This document shows positions 54,036 to 63,753 of a stretch of DNA of 64,000 nucleotides, one piece after another. Source of the DNA: Salinivibrio sp. ES.052 (lineage in GTDB: Bacteria; Pseudomonadota; Gammaproteobacteria; Enterobacterales; Vibrionaceae); assembly GCF_900141775.1 (NCBI RefSeq), contig NZ_FSRI01000002.1, forward strand, positions 332,501 through 396,500. Direction: 5' to 3'. The position numbers and the translations under genes are program-made. The notes beneath the pieces were generated by a model. That model was given only the letters and a program-made list of their open reading frames with translations. It was not told where the DNA came from and searched no databases. Every line of letters starts with the position of its first letter. The first letter of the stretch is position 1.

Positions 54036-56612
54036 TTGCAAACATACGTAAAACAGCAAACTGAGCGCATAGAAGCGTTTAACCGTGTGAGAATGGATCG
54101 CGCGCGGTCAGCGATGAGTCGTCAGGCTCAATCTATCTTTGATGTGTTGCCAGTGCTTTTACATCTCAACCACCCTGCTTTACCTGGGTTTTGCGGTGAC
54201 AGTGTGCCCTTTGGCATTGCTGATTATCAACTTGATGAGACACAACGTCAGTTTGTCTCAGATTGTCTGATCCACTCAGATACCCGTTTCTCATCTCTCA
54301 CCGCATGTGTGGCCGAACGCCAGCGCCTCCCGATCAAAGGCATGTATACCATGGGCAGTACCGGCTCGATGGGGCAAAGCCTAACCAGTGATCTCGATAT
54401 TTGGGTGTGTGTCGATGCCTCAGTGACAGCGGCGCAGCGCGACAAGCTGGATGCGAAATGCATGACCATTTCTGAATGGGCGCTTAGCCAAGGGGTTGAG
54501 GCGAATTTCTTTGTGGTGTGTGAAGGACGGTTTCGTCATCACTTAAGCCAGGCAATGACCAGTGATAACTGTGGTACCAGCCAACATTTTCTATTGCTGG
54601 ATGAGTTTTATCGCTCCTCAATGCGACTCGCTGGGCAAAAACTGTTGTGGTACATGGTGCCACCAGAGATGGAAGACTGTTACGAAGAGTATGTCGACAC
54701 CTTGGTGGCGGATCATGGACTTAATCGGTGCGACTGGGTCGATTTTGGCGGCCTCCCGACCATTCCTGCGGAAGAATACTTTGGGTCGAGCTTATGGCAG
54801 CTGTATAAAAGTATTGATTCACCGTATAAGTCAGTGCTGAAGGCGATTTTGCTCGAAGCCTATTCGTGGCAATATCCTGGCACCCAGCTTCTGAGTGTGG
54901 ATGGTAAACGCCGTTTCTATGCCGGTTGGGTCGATGTGTATCAGTCTGATGCGTATTATCTGATGTTGGAAAAAGTCACCCGTTATCTGGAATCGATCGG
55001 AGATACCCGCCGGTTGGATTTGGTCCGTCGTTGCTTTTACCTCAAAACCCATGAAAAGTTGACCCAGTCACCTGCGACAGGCTCGGTAGCGTGGCGCCGT
55101 GATGTGTTGCGCTTGTTGGCTCGTGAATGGGGCTGGGATGAACAGGCTCTGGCTTATCTCGATAATCGCCGCAACTGGAAAGTCGAGGAAGTGCAATACG
55201 CGCACAATGAGTTGCTTGATGCCTTAATGCAAAGTTATCGCAACCTGATTCGCTTTGCGCGCCGCAATGACATTACGTCTGCGATTAGCCCGCAAGAAAT
55301 CAGTATATTAGCGCGTAAGCTTTATGCTGCGTTTGAAGAGCTTCCGGGTAAAGTGACACTTCTGAACCCTCAGATCTCGCCGGATTTACACGAACCCGAC
55401 CTCACTTTTATCCAAGTGCCGGAAGGGCGTACCAATCGCCCGGGTTGGTACTTGTATAAGCATTCACTTGCACCTGCCGATATCATTGGTCGTGCACCGC
55501 TTGAGCATAATAGCTATCTTTCCAAGCTGGTGGCGTGGGCGTTTTTTAATGGGCTGCTGACTGAGTCCACGCGCCTTGATTCCGTAGTGCGTGATGCCGA
55601 TGTCGACATTGACACCCTGTATCAGCTGGTCAGCGATATTCGCAATACCTTCTCGCTCACCCCGCCGCGTCCGACGCTGGATGCGTTATCGAGTCCGTGT
55701 GAAATTCGCCAGTTGGCGCTGTTTATTAATTTGGAACACGATCCGACCTCTGCGTATAAAAAGCCATCAATGCGCTTTGATTTTAAAAACAGTGACATCT
55801 TTAGTTATGGACCAGAACAGACTTGCTTGGTTGGCAGCGTTGATCTCGTCTATCGCAACTCCTGGAATGAGGTCCGTACTCTTAACTACCGCGGTGATGA
55901 TGCCATTTTGGAAGCGTTAAAAACCATGTTAGGTAAGATGCACCAAGATGCGGTGCCGCCAGAGTCGGTCGATGTCTTCTGCTATTCAAGTAAAATGCGT
56001 GGTTTGATCCGTAACCTAGTCTATCAATTGGTCGCCGAGTGTATTGAGCTGAGATTGAAACCCGTCGAGAAGGAAAAGCGTCGTCGCTTTAAAGCGCTTC
56101 GGATCGGGTCGCAAACCCACGGCTTATTCTTTGAACGCCGGGGGGTCTCAGTACAGAGGCTAGAAAACTCGGTTGATTTTTATCGCTGTATTTCGACCAA
56201 CAAGGTTAATGGTACACCCGTGATGGTAGTGGACAACCCGCAAGACGTACACCCGCCAGAGGTAGTAGATGCGTATGCGAGTGAAGGACTGGTGCAATTT
56301 TTCTTTGAAGATTGTACCAACGGCTACAACCTTTATATTCTCGACGAAAACAATCGGGTGGAAGTGTATCGCCAGTGTAGCGGCGACAAAACTGAAATGG
56401 TGCAGGGCGTAAACCGCTTCTATACTTCATCGCACGATCGGTATAGTTACAGCGCGAATTTTATTAACTTCAACCTGCCGCAGTTTTATCAAATTGTCAC
56501 CGATGGTCGCGGTGATACCCAGGCATTACCCTTTAAATGCGATACGCAATGGCAACCGCCTCGTCAGCCTCCCCATGATGGCTTTGCCGGACAAGTGGCC
56601 TCGTTTAAATAA
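54036..56612 (+). CDS. cyaA: Adenylate cyclase, class I
   Basis: Makes cAMP for CRP-dependent regulation. 858 aa. Catalytic domain with YTMGSTGSMGQSLTSDLDIW (the GS-x10-DxDxW nucleotidyltransferase motif) and the C-terminal regulatory domain with LPGKVTLLNPQISPDL, CLVGSVDLVYRNSWNEVRTL and SSHDRYSYSANFINFN. The frame also has an ATG at 54027, but the TTG at 54036 aligns exactly with the UUG start of E. coli CyaA (23 residues to the DRA motif in both) and has GGATGA 5 nt upstream; TTG is therefore chosen. Such a weak start limits cyclase synthesis. Confidence 0.95.
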   Translation: MQTYVKQQTERIEAFNRVRMDRARSAMSRQAQSIFDVLPVLLHLNHPALPGFCGDSVPFGIADYQLDETQRQFVSDCLIHSDTRFSSLTACVAERQRLPIKGMYTMGSTGSMGQSLTSDLDIWVCVDASVTAAQRDKLDAKCMTISEWALSQGVEANFFVVCEGRFRHHLSQAMTSDNCGTSQHFLLLDEFYRSSMRLAGQKLLWYMVPPEMEDCYEEYVDTLVADHGLNRCDWVDFGGLPTIPAEEYFGSSLWQLYKSIDSPYKSVLKAILLEAYSWQYPGTQLLSVDGKRRFYAGWVDVYQSDAYYLMLEKVTRYLESIGDTRRLDLVRRCFYLKTHEKLTQSPATGSVAWRRDVLRLLAREWGWDEQALAYLDNRRNWKVEEVQYAHNELLDALMQSYRNLIRFARRNDITSAISPQEISILARKLYAAFEELPGKVTLLNPQISPDLHEPDLTFIQVPEGRTNRPGWYLYKHSLAPADIIGRAPLEHNSYLSKLVAWAFFNGLLTESTRLDSVVRDADVDIDTLYQLVSDIRNTFSLTPPRPTLDALSSPCEIRQLALFINLEHDPTSAYKKPSMRFDFKNSDIFSYGPEQTCLVGSVDLVYRNSWNEVRTLNYRGDDAILEALKTMLGKMHQDAVPPESVDVFCYSSKMRGLIRNLVYQLVAECIELRLKPVEKEKRRRFKALRIGSQTHGLFFERRGVSVQRLENSVDFYRCISTNKVNGTPVMVVDNPQDVHPPEVVDAYASEGLVQFFFEDCTNGYNLYILDENNRVEVYRQCSGDKTEMVQGVNRFYTSSHDRYSYSANFINFNLPQFYQIVTDGRGDTQALPFKCDTQWQPPRQPPHDGFAGQVASFK

Positions 56613-56615
56613 CCC

Positions 56616-56641
56616 AGAGAGTCGCCATACGGCGACTCTCT
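56616..56641. terminator. Convergent hairpin between cyaA and cyaY
   Basis: Perfect 11-bp stem AGAGAGTCGCC/GGCGACTCTCT, loop ATAC; no strong T run on either side. Confidence 0.65.
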
Positions 56642-56670
56642 TCATGTTGGCTCTTTTCACCGAGGCGTGA

Positions 56671-56982
56671 TTACCAAGACACTGGCTCACCGGCATGTTT
56701 GCTGCATTCTTGTTGCACCAAATCCATTAGCACTAAGCCGGTCTTGCTGCAGGTCCATTCACCGTCTTTAAGGGCGAAGTGGAAACCTCCGCTTTTTGAT
56801 GCCACCCAAATTTCTTGCATCGGCTCTTGACGGTTAATGATGATTTGGCTGCCATCATCAAATTCCAGCGTCATCACGTTGCCGACGCTCTCATAATCGA
56901 TGTCGGCGCCTGAGTCATCGATACCTTCTTCGATGGTCTGCATTTGTAAATCGACCAGCTGATGATATTCCGTTGTGTTCAT
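56671..56982 (-). CDS. cyaY: Iron-sulfur assembly regulator CyaY (frataxin)
   Basis: Bacterial frataxin, binds iron and IscS to modulate Fe-S cluster assembly. 103 aa. Acidic first helix (LQMQTIEEGIDDSGADIDYE) and the beta-sheet landmarks GNVMTLEFDDGSQIIINRQE and PMQEIWVASKSGGFHF are all present. AGGATG lies before the ATG. Convergent with cyaA and divergent from lptM-lysA, as in E. coli. Confidence 0.95.
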   Translation of the reverse strand: MNTTEYHQLVDLQMQTIEEGIDDSGADIDYESVGNVMTLEFDDGSQIIINRQEPMQEIWVASKSGGFHFALKDGEWTCSKTGLVLMDLVQQECSKHAGEPVSW

Positions 56983-57059
56983 CCCGTTACATCCTATTGC
57001 TTTTCATGGTTGTGATGCGATTATAGAGGGCATTGACTCGATAATCACTGGCATTCACT

Positions 57060-57170
57060 ATGCGAAAACTCGTCATTTTACTGATGCTCACTGGCATCAT
57101 GACACTGACCGGCTGTGGCCAACAAGGGCCCCTGTACTATCCGGACCAACAACCGACACAAAATCAATAA
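57060..57170 (+). CDS. lptM: LPS translocon maturation lipoprotein LptM (YifL)
   Basis: Small lipoprotein of 36 aa that assists assembly of the LptDE outer-membrane translocon. Signal peptide MRKLVILLMLTGIMTLTGCG with lipobox LTGC; the acylated Cys is residue 19. The mature family motif GQQGPLYYP follows, then a Gln-rich tail. The position between cyaY and lysA is the same as in E. coli. Easy to miss because of its length. The lysA start lies 24 nt downstream. Confidence 0.9.
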   Translation: MRKLVILLMLTGIMTLTGCGQQGPLYYPDQQPTQNQ

Positions 57171-57194
57171 TCAACGACAACAGGGAAGAACACC

Positions 57195-58448
57195 TTGGAC
57201 TATTTCAATTATCAGGACGACGGACAGCTGTGGGCCGAATCACTGCCCTTGACCCAACTTGCTAACGACTATGGCACTCCTTTATACGTGTATTCGCGGG
57301 CAACGTTCGAGCGCCACTGGCACGCGTTTGACCGTGCGGTGGGCGATCACCCGCATTTGGTGTGTTATGCCGTCAAAGCCAACTCGAATATTGGTGTGTT
57401 GAATGTGCTGGCACGCTTGGGATCAGGGTTTGATATTGTTTCTCAAGGTGAACTGGAGCGGGTGCTCGTCGCCGGTGGTGATCCCGAGAAAGTGGTTTTT
57501 TCTGGTGTCGGAAAAACTGCTGCAGAGATGCGTCGCGCGCTGGAAGTGGGCATTAAATGCTTTAATGTCGAATCGCATTCTGAACTCGACCGCTTAAACC
57601 TGGTGGCGGGCAGTCTCGGTGTGCAAGCGCCAATATCGTTGCGTATTAACCCTGATGTCGACGCCAACACCCACCCTTATATCTCCACGGGCCTTAAGGA
57701 AAACAAATTTGGCATTGCCTTTGGTGAAGCACTCAATAGTTTTCGTTATGCCGCGAGCTTGCCGCATTTGAAGATAGAAGGCATTGACTGCCATATCGGC
57801 TCGCAGCTGACCGAATTAGCGCCCTTTATTGAATCAACCGACCGTTTATTGGCGCTGATTGATACCTTGGCGGATGAAGGCATTGCTATTCGTCACTTGG
57901 ATGTGGGGGGCGGGCTGGGGGTGACCTACAGTGATGAAAAACCACCTCAGCCGTCTGAATATGCGAAAGCTTTACTGGATCGATTAGATAACCACAGTCA
58001 CTTGGAGTTGATTTTTGAGCCAGGTCGGGCCATTGCAGCCAATGCCGGAGTATTATTGACGAAGGTCGAGTTTCTCAAGCATAGCGAACACAAAAACTTC
58101 GCCATTATTGATGCCGGCATGAACGACTTGATCCGCCCCTCTTTGTATCAAGCGTATCAAGAGATCATTCCTGTCGCGCCCCGTCAGGGAGAGAGAAAAA
58201 CGTACGATTTAGTTGGCCCCGTATGTGAAACTGGCGACTACTTGGGCAAAAACCGCTCGCTGGTGTTAGAAGAAGGCGATTTGCTGGCCGTGCGTTCAGC
58301 GGGCGCGTATGGCTTTGTGATGGCGTCAAACTATAATTCACGCTGCCGTCCTGCCGAAGTGATGGTCGATGGCGACCAGGCACACCTTGTGCGCGAGCGC
58401 GAGAATTTAGCGTCGCTATGGCAGCTTGAACAGCGCCTACCAGAATAA
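57195..58448 (+). CDS. lysA: Diaminopimelate decarboxylase
   Basis: PLP enzyme that makes L-lysine from meso-diaminopimelate. 417 aa, alanine-racemase-type barrel followed by a beta domain. PLP lysine is K61 in CYAVKANSN; further motifs are [39 protein letters not shown] and GPVCETGD. The start is TTG 57195, preceded by GGGAAGA; the resulting [15 protein letters not shown] matches Vibrio-type LysA. Followed by dapF after 8 nt. Confidence 0.96.
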   Translation: MDYFNYQDDGQLWAESLPLTQLANDYGTPLYVYSRATFERHWHAFDRAVGDHPHLVCYAVKANSNIGVLNVLARLGSGFDIVSQGELERVLVAGGDPEKVVFSGVGKTAAEMRRALEVGIKCFNVESHSELDRLNLVAGSLGVQAPISLRINPDVDANTHPYISTGLKENKFGIAFGEALNSFRYAASLPHLKIEGIDCHIGSQLTELAPFIESTDRLLALIDTLADEGIAIRHLDVGGGLGVTYSDEKPPQPSEYAKALLDRLDNHSHLELIFEPGRAIAANAGVLLTKVEFLKHSEHKNFAIIDAGMNDLIRPSLYQAYQEIIPVAPRQGERKTYDLVGPVCETGDYLGKNRSLVLEEGDLLAVRSAGAYGFVMASNYNSRCRPAEVMVDGDQAHLVRERENLASLWQLEQRLPE

Positions 58449-58456
58449 GGATTGGC

Positions 58457-59287
58457 ATGCAGGTACAGTTTGCAAAAATGCACGGGCTCGGTAACGACTT
58501 TATGGTGGTTGACTGTGTCACGCAAAACGCGTTTTTCTCCCCGGATCTGATTCGGCGTTTAGCCGATCGTCATCGAGGTATTGGCTTTGATCAATTATTA
58601 GTGGTTGAGCCACCTTATGATCCCGAAACCGATTTCCACTACCGTATTTTTAATCCAGATGCATCAGAAGTGTCTCAGTGTGGCAATGGCGCGCGTTGTT
58701 TTGCGCGTTTTGTGCGAATGAAAGGGTTGACCAATAAGCATCAGATCAGTGTGAGCACCCAAGCCGGTAAAATGATGCTGCACATTGAAAATGATAACCA
58801 AGTGCGGGTGAATATGGGTGAGCCTATCTTTACTCCCGGGAAAATCCCGTTTCGCGCCAACTCGCAAGAAAAGACCTATTTGATGCGTGTGGCAGAGCAA
58901 ACCTTGTTTGTCGGTGCCGTGAGCATGGGTAATCCGCATGTCGTCACCGTGGTCGAGGATATCGACCACACCGACGTTGAAACACTGGGACCGTTACTTG
59001 AAAGTCACGAACGTTTTCCAGAACGCGTCAATGCTGGCTTTATGCAGATCCTATCTCGTAATGCGATTAAGCTTAGAGTGTACGAACGCGGCGCGGGCGA
59101 AACCCAAGCCTGTGGCAGTGGTGCCTGTGCGGCAGTTGCCGTTGGGATTGATCAAGGTTTGCTTGATGAACATGTTACCGTGACGTTACCGGGTGGTGAT
59201 TTACGTATTCGCTGGCGCGGGCCGGGCCAGCCTCTGTCGATGACAGGCCCAGCGACACATGTATTTGATGGACAATTACAATTATGA
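58457..59287 (+). CDS. dapF: Diaminopimelate epimerase
   Basis: PLP-independent racemase converting LL- to meso-diaminopimelate, supplying LysA and cell-wall synthesis. 276 aa. Catalytic cysteines C75 ([10 protein letters not shown]) and C219 ([11 protein letters not shown]) are present; N-terminus [15 protein letters not shown]. Overlaps the next gene by 4 nt. Confidence 0.97.
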   Translation: MQVQFAKMHGLGNDFMVVDCVTQNAFFSPDLIRRLADRHRGIGFDQLLVVEPPYDPETDFHYRIFNPDASEVSQCGNGARCFARFVRMKGLTNKHQISVSTQAGKMMLHIENDNQVRVNMGEPIFTPGKIPFRANSQEKTYLMRVAEQTLFVGAVSMGNPHVVTVVEDIDHTDVETLGPLLESHERFPERVNAGFMQILSRNAIKLRVYERGAGETQACGSGACAAVAVGIDQGLLDEHVTVTLPGGDLRIRWRGPGQPLSMTGPATHVFDGQLQL

Positions 59288-59976
59288 ATAACGGGGTAGA
59301 AGCCACCATGCTGGAAACCATGCCGTTGAGCGAAGAAGCGGTGGCTGCGTATTTAAAAGAAAATCCGGACTTTTTTGTTCGTCAGCGTGATTTGCTCACG
59401 CAGCTAACCGTGCCACACGGCGAGCAAGGGGCCGTATCGCTGGTGGAAATACAGCTCAAACGCTTGCGTGAGCGAGTCACTGAGCTGGAAGAAGACATCA
59501 CTCAGCTGATGAGCTTAGGCGCCAAGAATGATGCCTTGTTTCGTGCTTTTTCTGATGCACACCAAGCTCTACTTCGTGCCGTCGATCCACTTGCGGTTCA
59601 TCAGGCCTTGCGGACGTTGAGTGAGCAATTACAGCTTAAAGTCAGTGTGTGTGTGTTCAGCCAGATTGATGGAATGACGACCATCCAACGTCAAGTGGTC
59701 GAGCAGTTAAAAAGCCATCATTTTGCTGGGCGTCGTTGCTATCTTGGGCGCTTACGCCGCGTCGATGCCGAAGTGGTGATGGCACAGCCACCAGAGCTTG
59801 GCTCCTTTGCTCTGGTGCCGATTAAAGGTGAAGGCAAAGAGTGGGGGCTGCTGAGTTTTGCCAGCGCAGATGGCGGGCATTTTCAGCCAGAAATGGACAC
59901 CCTCTTTCTTGAGCAACTGGCCTCGCACTTGGCTATCTTATGCAGCCAGTGGGCGCAAAAGGCAGATAGCCAGTGA
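59284..59976 (+). CDS. DUF484 family protein
   Basis: 230 aa cytoplasmic protein of the DUF484 (YigA) family. N-terminal segment [21 protein letters not shown] is the family signature, followed by a coiled coil ([20 protein letters not shown]) and a C-terminal GAF-like domain. Function unknown. It overlaps dapF and xerC by 4 nt each; the dapF-DUF484-xerC order is conserved widely in gammaproteobacteria. Confidence 0.93.
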   Translation: MNNGVEATMLETMPLSEEAVAAYLKENPDFFVRQRDLLTQLTVPHGEQGAVSLVEIQLKRLRERVTELEEDITQLMSLGAKNDALFRAFSDAHQALLRAVDPLAVHQALRTLSEQLQLKVSVCVFSQIDGMTTIQRQVVEQLKSHHFAGRRCYLGRLRRVDAEVVMAQPPELGSFALVPIKGEGKEWGLLSFASADGGHFQPEMDTLFLEQLASHLAILCSQWAQKADSQ

Positions 59977-60950
59977 CAGAGGTGACGGCCAGCGAGCCAG
60001 CCTGTGCACCGCGATCGCTCACGGTACCCTTGGATCGTTTTTATCAATATCAGCTCAGCGAACGGGGCCTCAGTGCGCATACCCAACGTAATTACCAGCG
60101 CCAGTTAGATAAGATTGTCGACTTTCTGACCGTGCGTGGTCTTGCACATTGGCAAGACGTCGACGCTGACTGGGTGCGACAAATATCGAGTCAAGCCAAA
60201 CGCGATGGCCTCAAACCGGGCAGTATTGCGCTGCGGCTGTCCGCACTGCGCAGCTTTTTCGACTACCTCGTTCTCACCGATCAGCTCGCGGCGAATCCGG
60301 CCAAAGGGGTCGCCGCGCCCAAGCAAGGGCGCCAGTTGCCGAAAAATCTTGATGTGGATGAAATGAATCAGCTGCTCGAGGTGGATCAAGACGACCCGCT
60401 GTCGGTGCGGGATCGGGCAATGATGGAGCTGATGTATGGCGCAGGATTGCGTTTAGCCGAGCTGGTTGATTTAAACGTGCGTGATGTCTCGGTACGTAAA
60501 GGGGACTTGCGTGTCACCGGTAAAGGGGAAAAAGAGCGCATCGTGCCTTTTTCCGGCATGGCGAAAACTTGGGTGATGAACTGGCTGAAAGTGCGCAACC
60601 AGCTCCTCAAAGGGCCAGAAGAGGCACTGTTTATCTCTAAACTTGGCCAGCGAATCTCTCACCGTAGCGTGCAAAAACGTATGGCGGAGTGGGGACAAAA
60701 GCAGGCGGTGAATAGCCACATTAATCCTCACAAACTGCGTCATAGTTTTGCCACTCACATGCTGGAGTCGTCCGGGGATTTGCGCGCAGTGCAAGAGCTT
60801 CTCGGCCATGCCGATTTAAGTACCACACAAATCTATACCCATTTGGACTTTCAACACTTGGCGAAAGTGTATGACGCGGCGCATCCTCGCGCCCGCAGCA
60901 CAGGGGCTAGCAAACCTCGCGCAGGTAAAAAAAACAACTCGGAGTCGTGA
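59973..60950 (+). CDS. xerC: Site-specific tyrosine recombinase XerC
   Basis: Resolves chromosome dimers at dif with XerD. 325 aa, somewhat long because of the first 20 residues. N-terminal SAM-like core-binding domain (about 22-108). Catalytic residues R160 ([11 protein letters not shown]), K184 (TGKGEKER), H253 and R256 ([10 protein letters not shown]), H279 (LLGHADL), Y288 ([10 protein letters not shown]) are complete. Start GTG 59973 overlaps the preceding stop (GTGA); GTG 59982 is an alternative. Confidence 0.96.
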   Translation: MTEVTASEPACAPRSLTVPLDRFYQYQLSERGLSAHTQRNYQRQLDKIVDFLTVRGLAHWQDVDADWVRQISSQAKRDGLKPGSIALRLSALRSFFDYLVLTDQLAANPAKGVAAPKQGRQLPKNLDVDEMNQLLEVDQDDPLSVRDRAMMELMYGAGLRLAELVDLNVRDVSVRKGDLRVTGKGEKERIVPFSGMAKTWVMNWLKVRNQLLKGPEEALFISKLGQRISHRSVQKRMAEWGQKQAVNSHINPHKLRHSFATHMLESSGDLRAVQELLGHADLSTTQIYTHLDFQHLAKVYDAAHPRARSTGASKPRAGKKNNSES

Positions 60951-60951
60951 T

Positions 60952-61680
60952 ATGAAATTTTATCGTCGCTTAAACGCGTTTGATGCGGTGAGTTTTGACT
61001 TGGATGATACCTTGTACGATAACTGGCCGGTGATCGCACGTGCGGAGGCGGCGCTAACCGACTACTTGGGCGAGCACTGCCCGCCGCTCGCCGCGCTTGA
61101 TAAAGCTACCCTTGCGGGATTTCGCCGCCAAGCCCGTGATGAGAACCCTGCCCAACGCTTTGATGTTACCGCGATGCGGGTTGCCCAGCTGACGCTTGCC
61201 GGTGAACATGTTGGTTTAACTGCGGAGAAGGCGCGCGCACAAGCCCAAGCGGCGACCACCTTCTTTTGCGGATATCGCAGTGATTTTACCCCGCCGGCGC
61301 ACAGTTTGGCTTACTTAAAAGCCTGGTCCGAGAAACTGCCATTGGTGGCCATCACCAACGGTAACGTCGACACCGATGCGATTGGCCTGTCGCCGTTTTT
61401 CCAGCATATTTTCCGTGCCGGTGAACACGGGGCGGCCAAACCGAGCCCAGAGATGTTTGATAAAGCCGCGCAGGCCTTAGGCATCGCCCCGGCGCGTATT
61501 TTACATGTGGGCGATCACTTAAGTTCGGATGTAGCTGGGGCGCGCCAAGCGGGCATGCAAGCCTGTTGGATCCGCCCAGACCGCCAATCCCCGATGATGC
61601 ATAAAGGACGCACCTTACCGGATGTGGCGATCGACGATTTATCTGAGCTCGATACCCTTATTCAGCAACGGCACCGCTAA
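60952..61680 (+). CDS. yigB: HAD-family phosphatase YigB
   Basis: HAD-superfamily hydrolase, in E. coli dephosphorylating flavin-pathway compounds (5-amino-6-ribitylamino-uracil phosphate, FMN). 242 aa. HAD motif I FDLDDTLYDN, motif II AITNGNVD, motif III lysine in HGAAKPSPEMF and motif IV ILHVGDHLSSDVAGA. The frame is open upstream, but ATG 60952 follows xerC by 1 nt with GGAG ahead. End of the lysA-yigB run; in related genomes uvrD follows, here a bufferin-type operon converges on it. Confidence 0.93.
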   Translation: MKFYRRLNAFDAVSFDLDDTLYDNWPVIARAEAALTDYLGEHCPPLAALDKATLAGFRRQARDENPAQRFDVTAMRVAQLTLAGEHVGLTAEKARAQAQAATTFFCGYRSDFTPPAHSLAYLKAWSEKLPLVAITNGNVDTDAIGLSPFFQHIFRAGEHGAAKPSPEMFDKAAQALGIAPARILHVGDHLSSDVAGARQAGMQACWIRPDRQSPMMHKGRTLPDVAIDDLSELDTLIQQRHR

Positions 61681-62120
61681 TGGGTGCCGCTTGGTTTGCG
61701 GGCTAGCCAGTTATCGAGGTTAAGCCAACCCGGCCCCCACACACTGACCACTAACAAGATCACGCCCCACATAATGTGGTCATCATAGCCACGCTCCCAT
61801 AGCAGTGGGTAGGAGGCGACCGCGACAATGTTGAACATAAATAACGCCAACGTCATGGGACGCGCGAGCAGGCCCAAAGCAACAAATACTGGCAAAATCA
61901 GCTCCGCCGCGGTCCCTAAATAAGCGGCCAGCTGCCACGGCAGCAACGGCACCTGATACTCATACTCGAACAGGTATAGGGTGCTGTCCCAATTTTGGTA
62001 TTTGATCAGCCCGGATTGAAAAAAAATCCACGCTACATAGACGCGACCCATTAGCAGAAGTAACGGCTGCAGTGGGGTAAGCGCGCGGGCGAAGGTGTGA
62101 TTGATTGTGGTTAGCCACAT
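61677..62120 (-). CDS. DoxX-family membrane protein of the bufferin-type operon
   Basis: 147-aa four-helix inner-membrane protein of the DoxX family. Landmarks: LMGRVYVAWIFFQSGLIKYQ (helix 1), LGTAAELILPVFVALGLLAR, TLALFMFNIVAVASYPLLW and HIMWGVILLVVSVWGPG. Such DoxX proteins frequently accompany DUF692/DUF2063/DUF2282 genes (called BufD in bufferin systems). Overlaps bufC by 10 nt, showing one operon, and overlaps the end of convergent yigB by 4 nt. Role unknown, possibly redox or export. Confidence 0.85.
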   Translation of the reverse strand: MWLTTINHTFARALTPLQPLLLLMGRVYVAWIFFQSGLIKYQNWDSTLYLFEYEYQVPLLPWQLAAYLGTAAELILPVFVALGLLARPMTLALFMFNIVAVASYPLLWERGYDDHIMWGVILLVVSVWGPGWLNLDNWLARKPSGTH

Positions 62121-62863
62121 GGCTTACTCCTTAGCATTGCAGGCAGTCGTTGGGTGGTAAATGCATTCATGGCCGCGAGCTCAGACACACACGCAAGTTG
62201 CGTCTCTGACAGCGCGCCTAATGGAGTGTGTGGGCAGGCGTTGAGCACACTGACATGATGGGCACTGAGCGCGTACCAATGCACCTTGTCTTGGTTAGCA
62301 ACCAGTAATAAAGCTTGCGGCTTCTCGACCACCAACCCTTCGAACTGCTCGGTGGCGATCGCTTGCCACACGTCACTCACCGCGTAGTCGCTTTCAAATA
62401 AACGGGCTTGATGGTTGAGCGGTAAACAAACCTGCACTTGTTGCTCAGGGCTTAGCAACGCGAGCGCGCTGCCTTCAAACGCCGGAGAGGGAGGGGTGAG
62501 AGTGAGCACCACTTGCGCCCACTCAAAACGGGCAAGTTCGGCGCAACACGGCACGGGCTCGATAATATTGGGTAGGGCGCGCAAGGTCGCATCGAACTGT
62601 GCGCCATAGTCTTCCATCACCCCGGTTTGTGGGGGATGCACCATCGCATGATGACGCGCTACCGCGTCAAAACACGCCTCACCCAGTAGTGCACAGGTCT
62701 TGGGATACACGCATTTTAAGGTGTCGGTCAGGGTGACCACATAATGGTTGCGATAAATCTGCAACCGCTTGTCAGCGGCAACGCGACCGTCTTTTATCGG
62801 CAGCGGCTGGGGGTCATCCCGTAATGTGGCAGCAAAGGCTTGCTGCAGGGTTGCCAGCGTCAT
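62111..62863 (-). CDS. bufC: BufC/HvfC-type RiPP partner protein (DUF2063)
   Basis: 250 aa. N-terminal DUF2063 domain with LQQAFAATLRDDP and the motif RLQIYRNHYVVTLTDTLKCVYP, the family hallmark; the C-terminal half is variable and holds several Cys. In bufferin and related MNIO pathways this partner binds the precursor and presents it to the MNIO enzyme. Start overlaps the bufB stop by 4 nt. Confidence 0.88.
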   Translation of the reverse strand: MTLATLQQAFAATLRDDPQPLPIKDGRVAADKRLQIYRNHYVVTLTDTLKCVYPKTCALLGEACFDAVARHHAMVHPPQTGVMEDYGAQFDATLRALPNIIEPVPCCAELARFEWAQVVLTLTPPSPAFEGSALALLSPEQQVQVCLPLNHQARLFESDYAVSDVWQAIATEQFEGLVVEKPQALLLVANQDKVHWYALSAHHVSVLNACPHTPLGALSETQLACVSELAAMNAFTTQRLPAMLRSKPCG

Positions 62864-63699
62864 ACCGCCTCCTTGTGTCGAGCCAGTCGGTGGTGGGCTT
62901 TGGCCGCTTCTGCTAACAATCGCTCGGGTGCGGGCAAGTCAGTATCCCACTCAATGAGGGTGTGGCGCGGGCCGTGGCGGTCAATCCACTGTTGATAGAG
63001 CATCCATACTGCCTCGCTAACCGGCTGGTTATGGGTGTCTATCCAAATTTCTCCTGCGGGGGTGTGTTTGACGGTAAACCCAGCAAGGTGAATTTCTTTC
63101 ACCGCATGGGCGGGAATCGCGTCAAGGTAGGTGCTGGCGCTGAAATGATGGTTAAACGCGCTGACATGAACGTTGTTTAAATCGAGCAGTAAATCGCAGC
63201 CCGTGCGAGCGTGTACTTCGGCGAGAAATTCCCATTCGTGGTAGTCACCCTGAGTAAAGCTTAAATAGCTCGATGGATTTTCAATCAGCAGGGGGCGCTG
63301 TAGCGCATCTTGAACCTGTTGCACATTGGCGCAAAATACTCGCAATGCCTGCTCGGTATAGGGGAGGGGGAGTAAATCGTGAAAGTGTTGCCCGTCTATC
63401 CGGCTCCAACTTAAATGGTCAGACACAAACAGTGGCTCGACGTGTTTGACCAGTGTACACAGTTTGTCTAAATGGGCCCGATCCAGCGGCTCGTCGCTCC
63501 CCAGCGATAATCCCACGCCATGACAGCTGATGGCGTAATCCTCACGTAATCGCATCAGGGTTGAAAAAGCAGGACGGTGAGGGCGGAAATAGTTTTCACT
63601 GTGAATTTCTAGCCAGCCAAGCTTTGGGCGATATTGGTCGAAGTAGGCGAGATGTGGTTGTCTGAGCCCCACGCCGGTCAAAACGGTTGCCTCATCCAT
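62860..63699 (-). CDS. bufB: MNIO-family multinuclear iron oxidase BufB/HvfB (DUF692)
   Basis: 279-aa TIM-barrel oxidase of the DUF692 family, iron-dependent enzymes that modify Cys or Asp residues of peptide precursors. Metal-ligand and active-site segments seen in order: WLEIHSENYF, ISCHGVGLSLG, FVSDHLSWS, LLIENPSSYL, LLLDLNNVHVSAFNH, EIHLAGF, WIDTHNQPVS, LIEWDTDLP. The relatives MbnB and TglH install oxazolone or Cys changes; in bufferins thiooxazoles form on precursor cysteines. AGGAG is placed well before ATG 63699. Lies between the precursor gene and bufC. Confidence 0.9.
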   Translation of the reverse strand: MDEATVLTGVGLRQPHLAYFDQYRPKLGWLEIHSENYFRPHRPAFSTLMRLREDYAISCHGVGLSLGSDEPLDRAHLDKLCTLVKHVEPLFVSDHLSWSRIDGQHFHDLLPLPYTEQALRVFCANVQQVQDALQRPLLIENPSSYLSFTQGDYHEWEFLAEVHARTGCDLLLDLNNVHVSAFNHHFSASTYLDAIPAHAVKEIHLAGFTVKHTPAGEIWIDTHNQPVSEAVWMLYQQWIDRHGPRHTLIEWDTDLPAPERLLAEAAKAHHRLARHKEAV

Positions 63700-63726
63700 G
63701 GTCGCTCCTTGTGATCAAGTGACAAA

Positions 63727-63745
63727 GCCCGGGGCAAGCCCGGGC
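63727..63745 (-). terminator. Attenuating hairpin between precursor and bufB
   Basis: Stem GCCCGGG/CCCGGGC with 5-nt loop and a short T run (TTTG) on the minus strand. Likely makes the precursor more abundant than its enzymes. Confidence 0.65.
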
Positions 63746-63753
63746 GCGCCATA

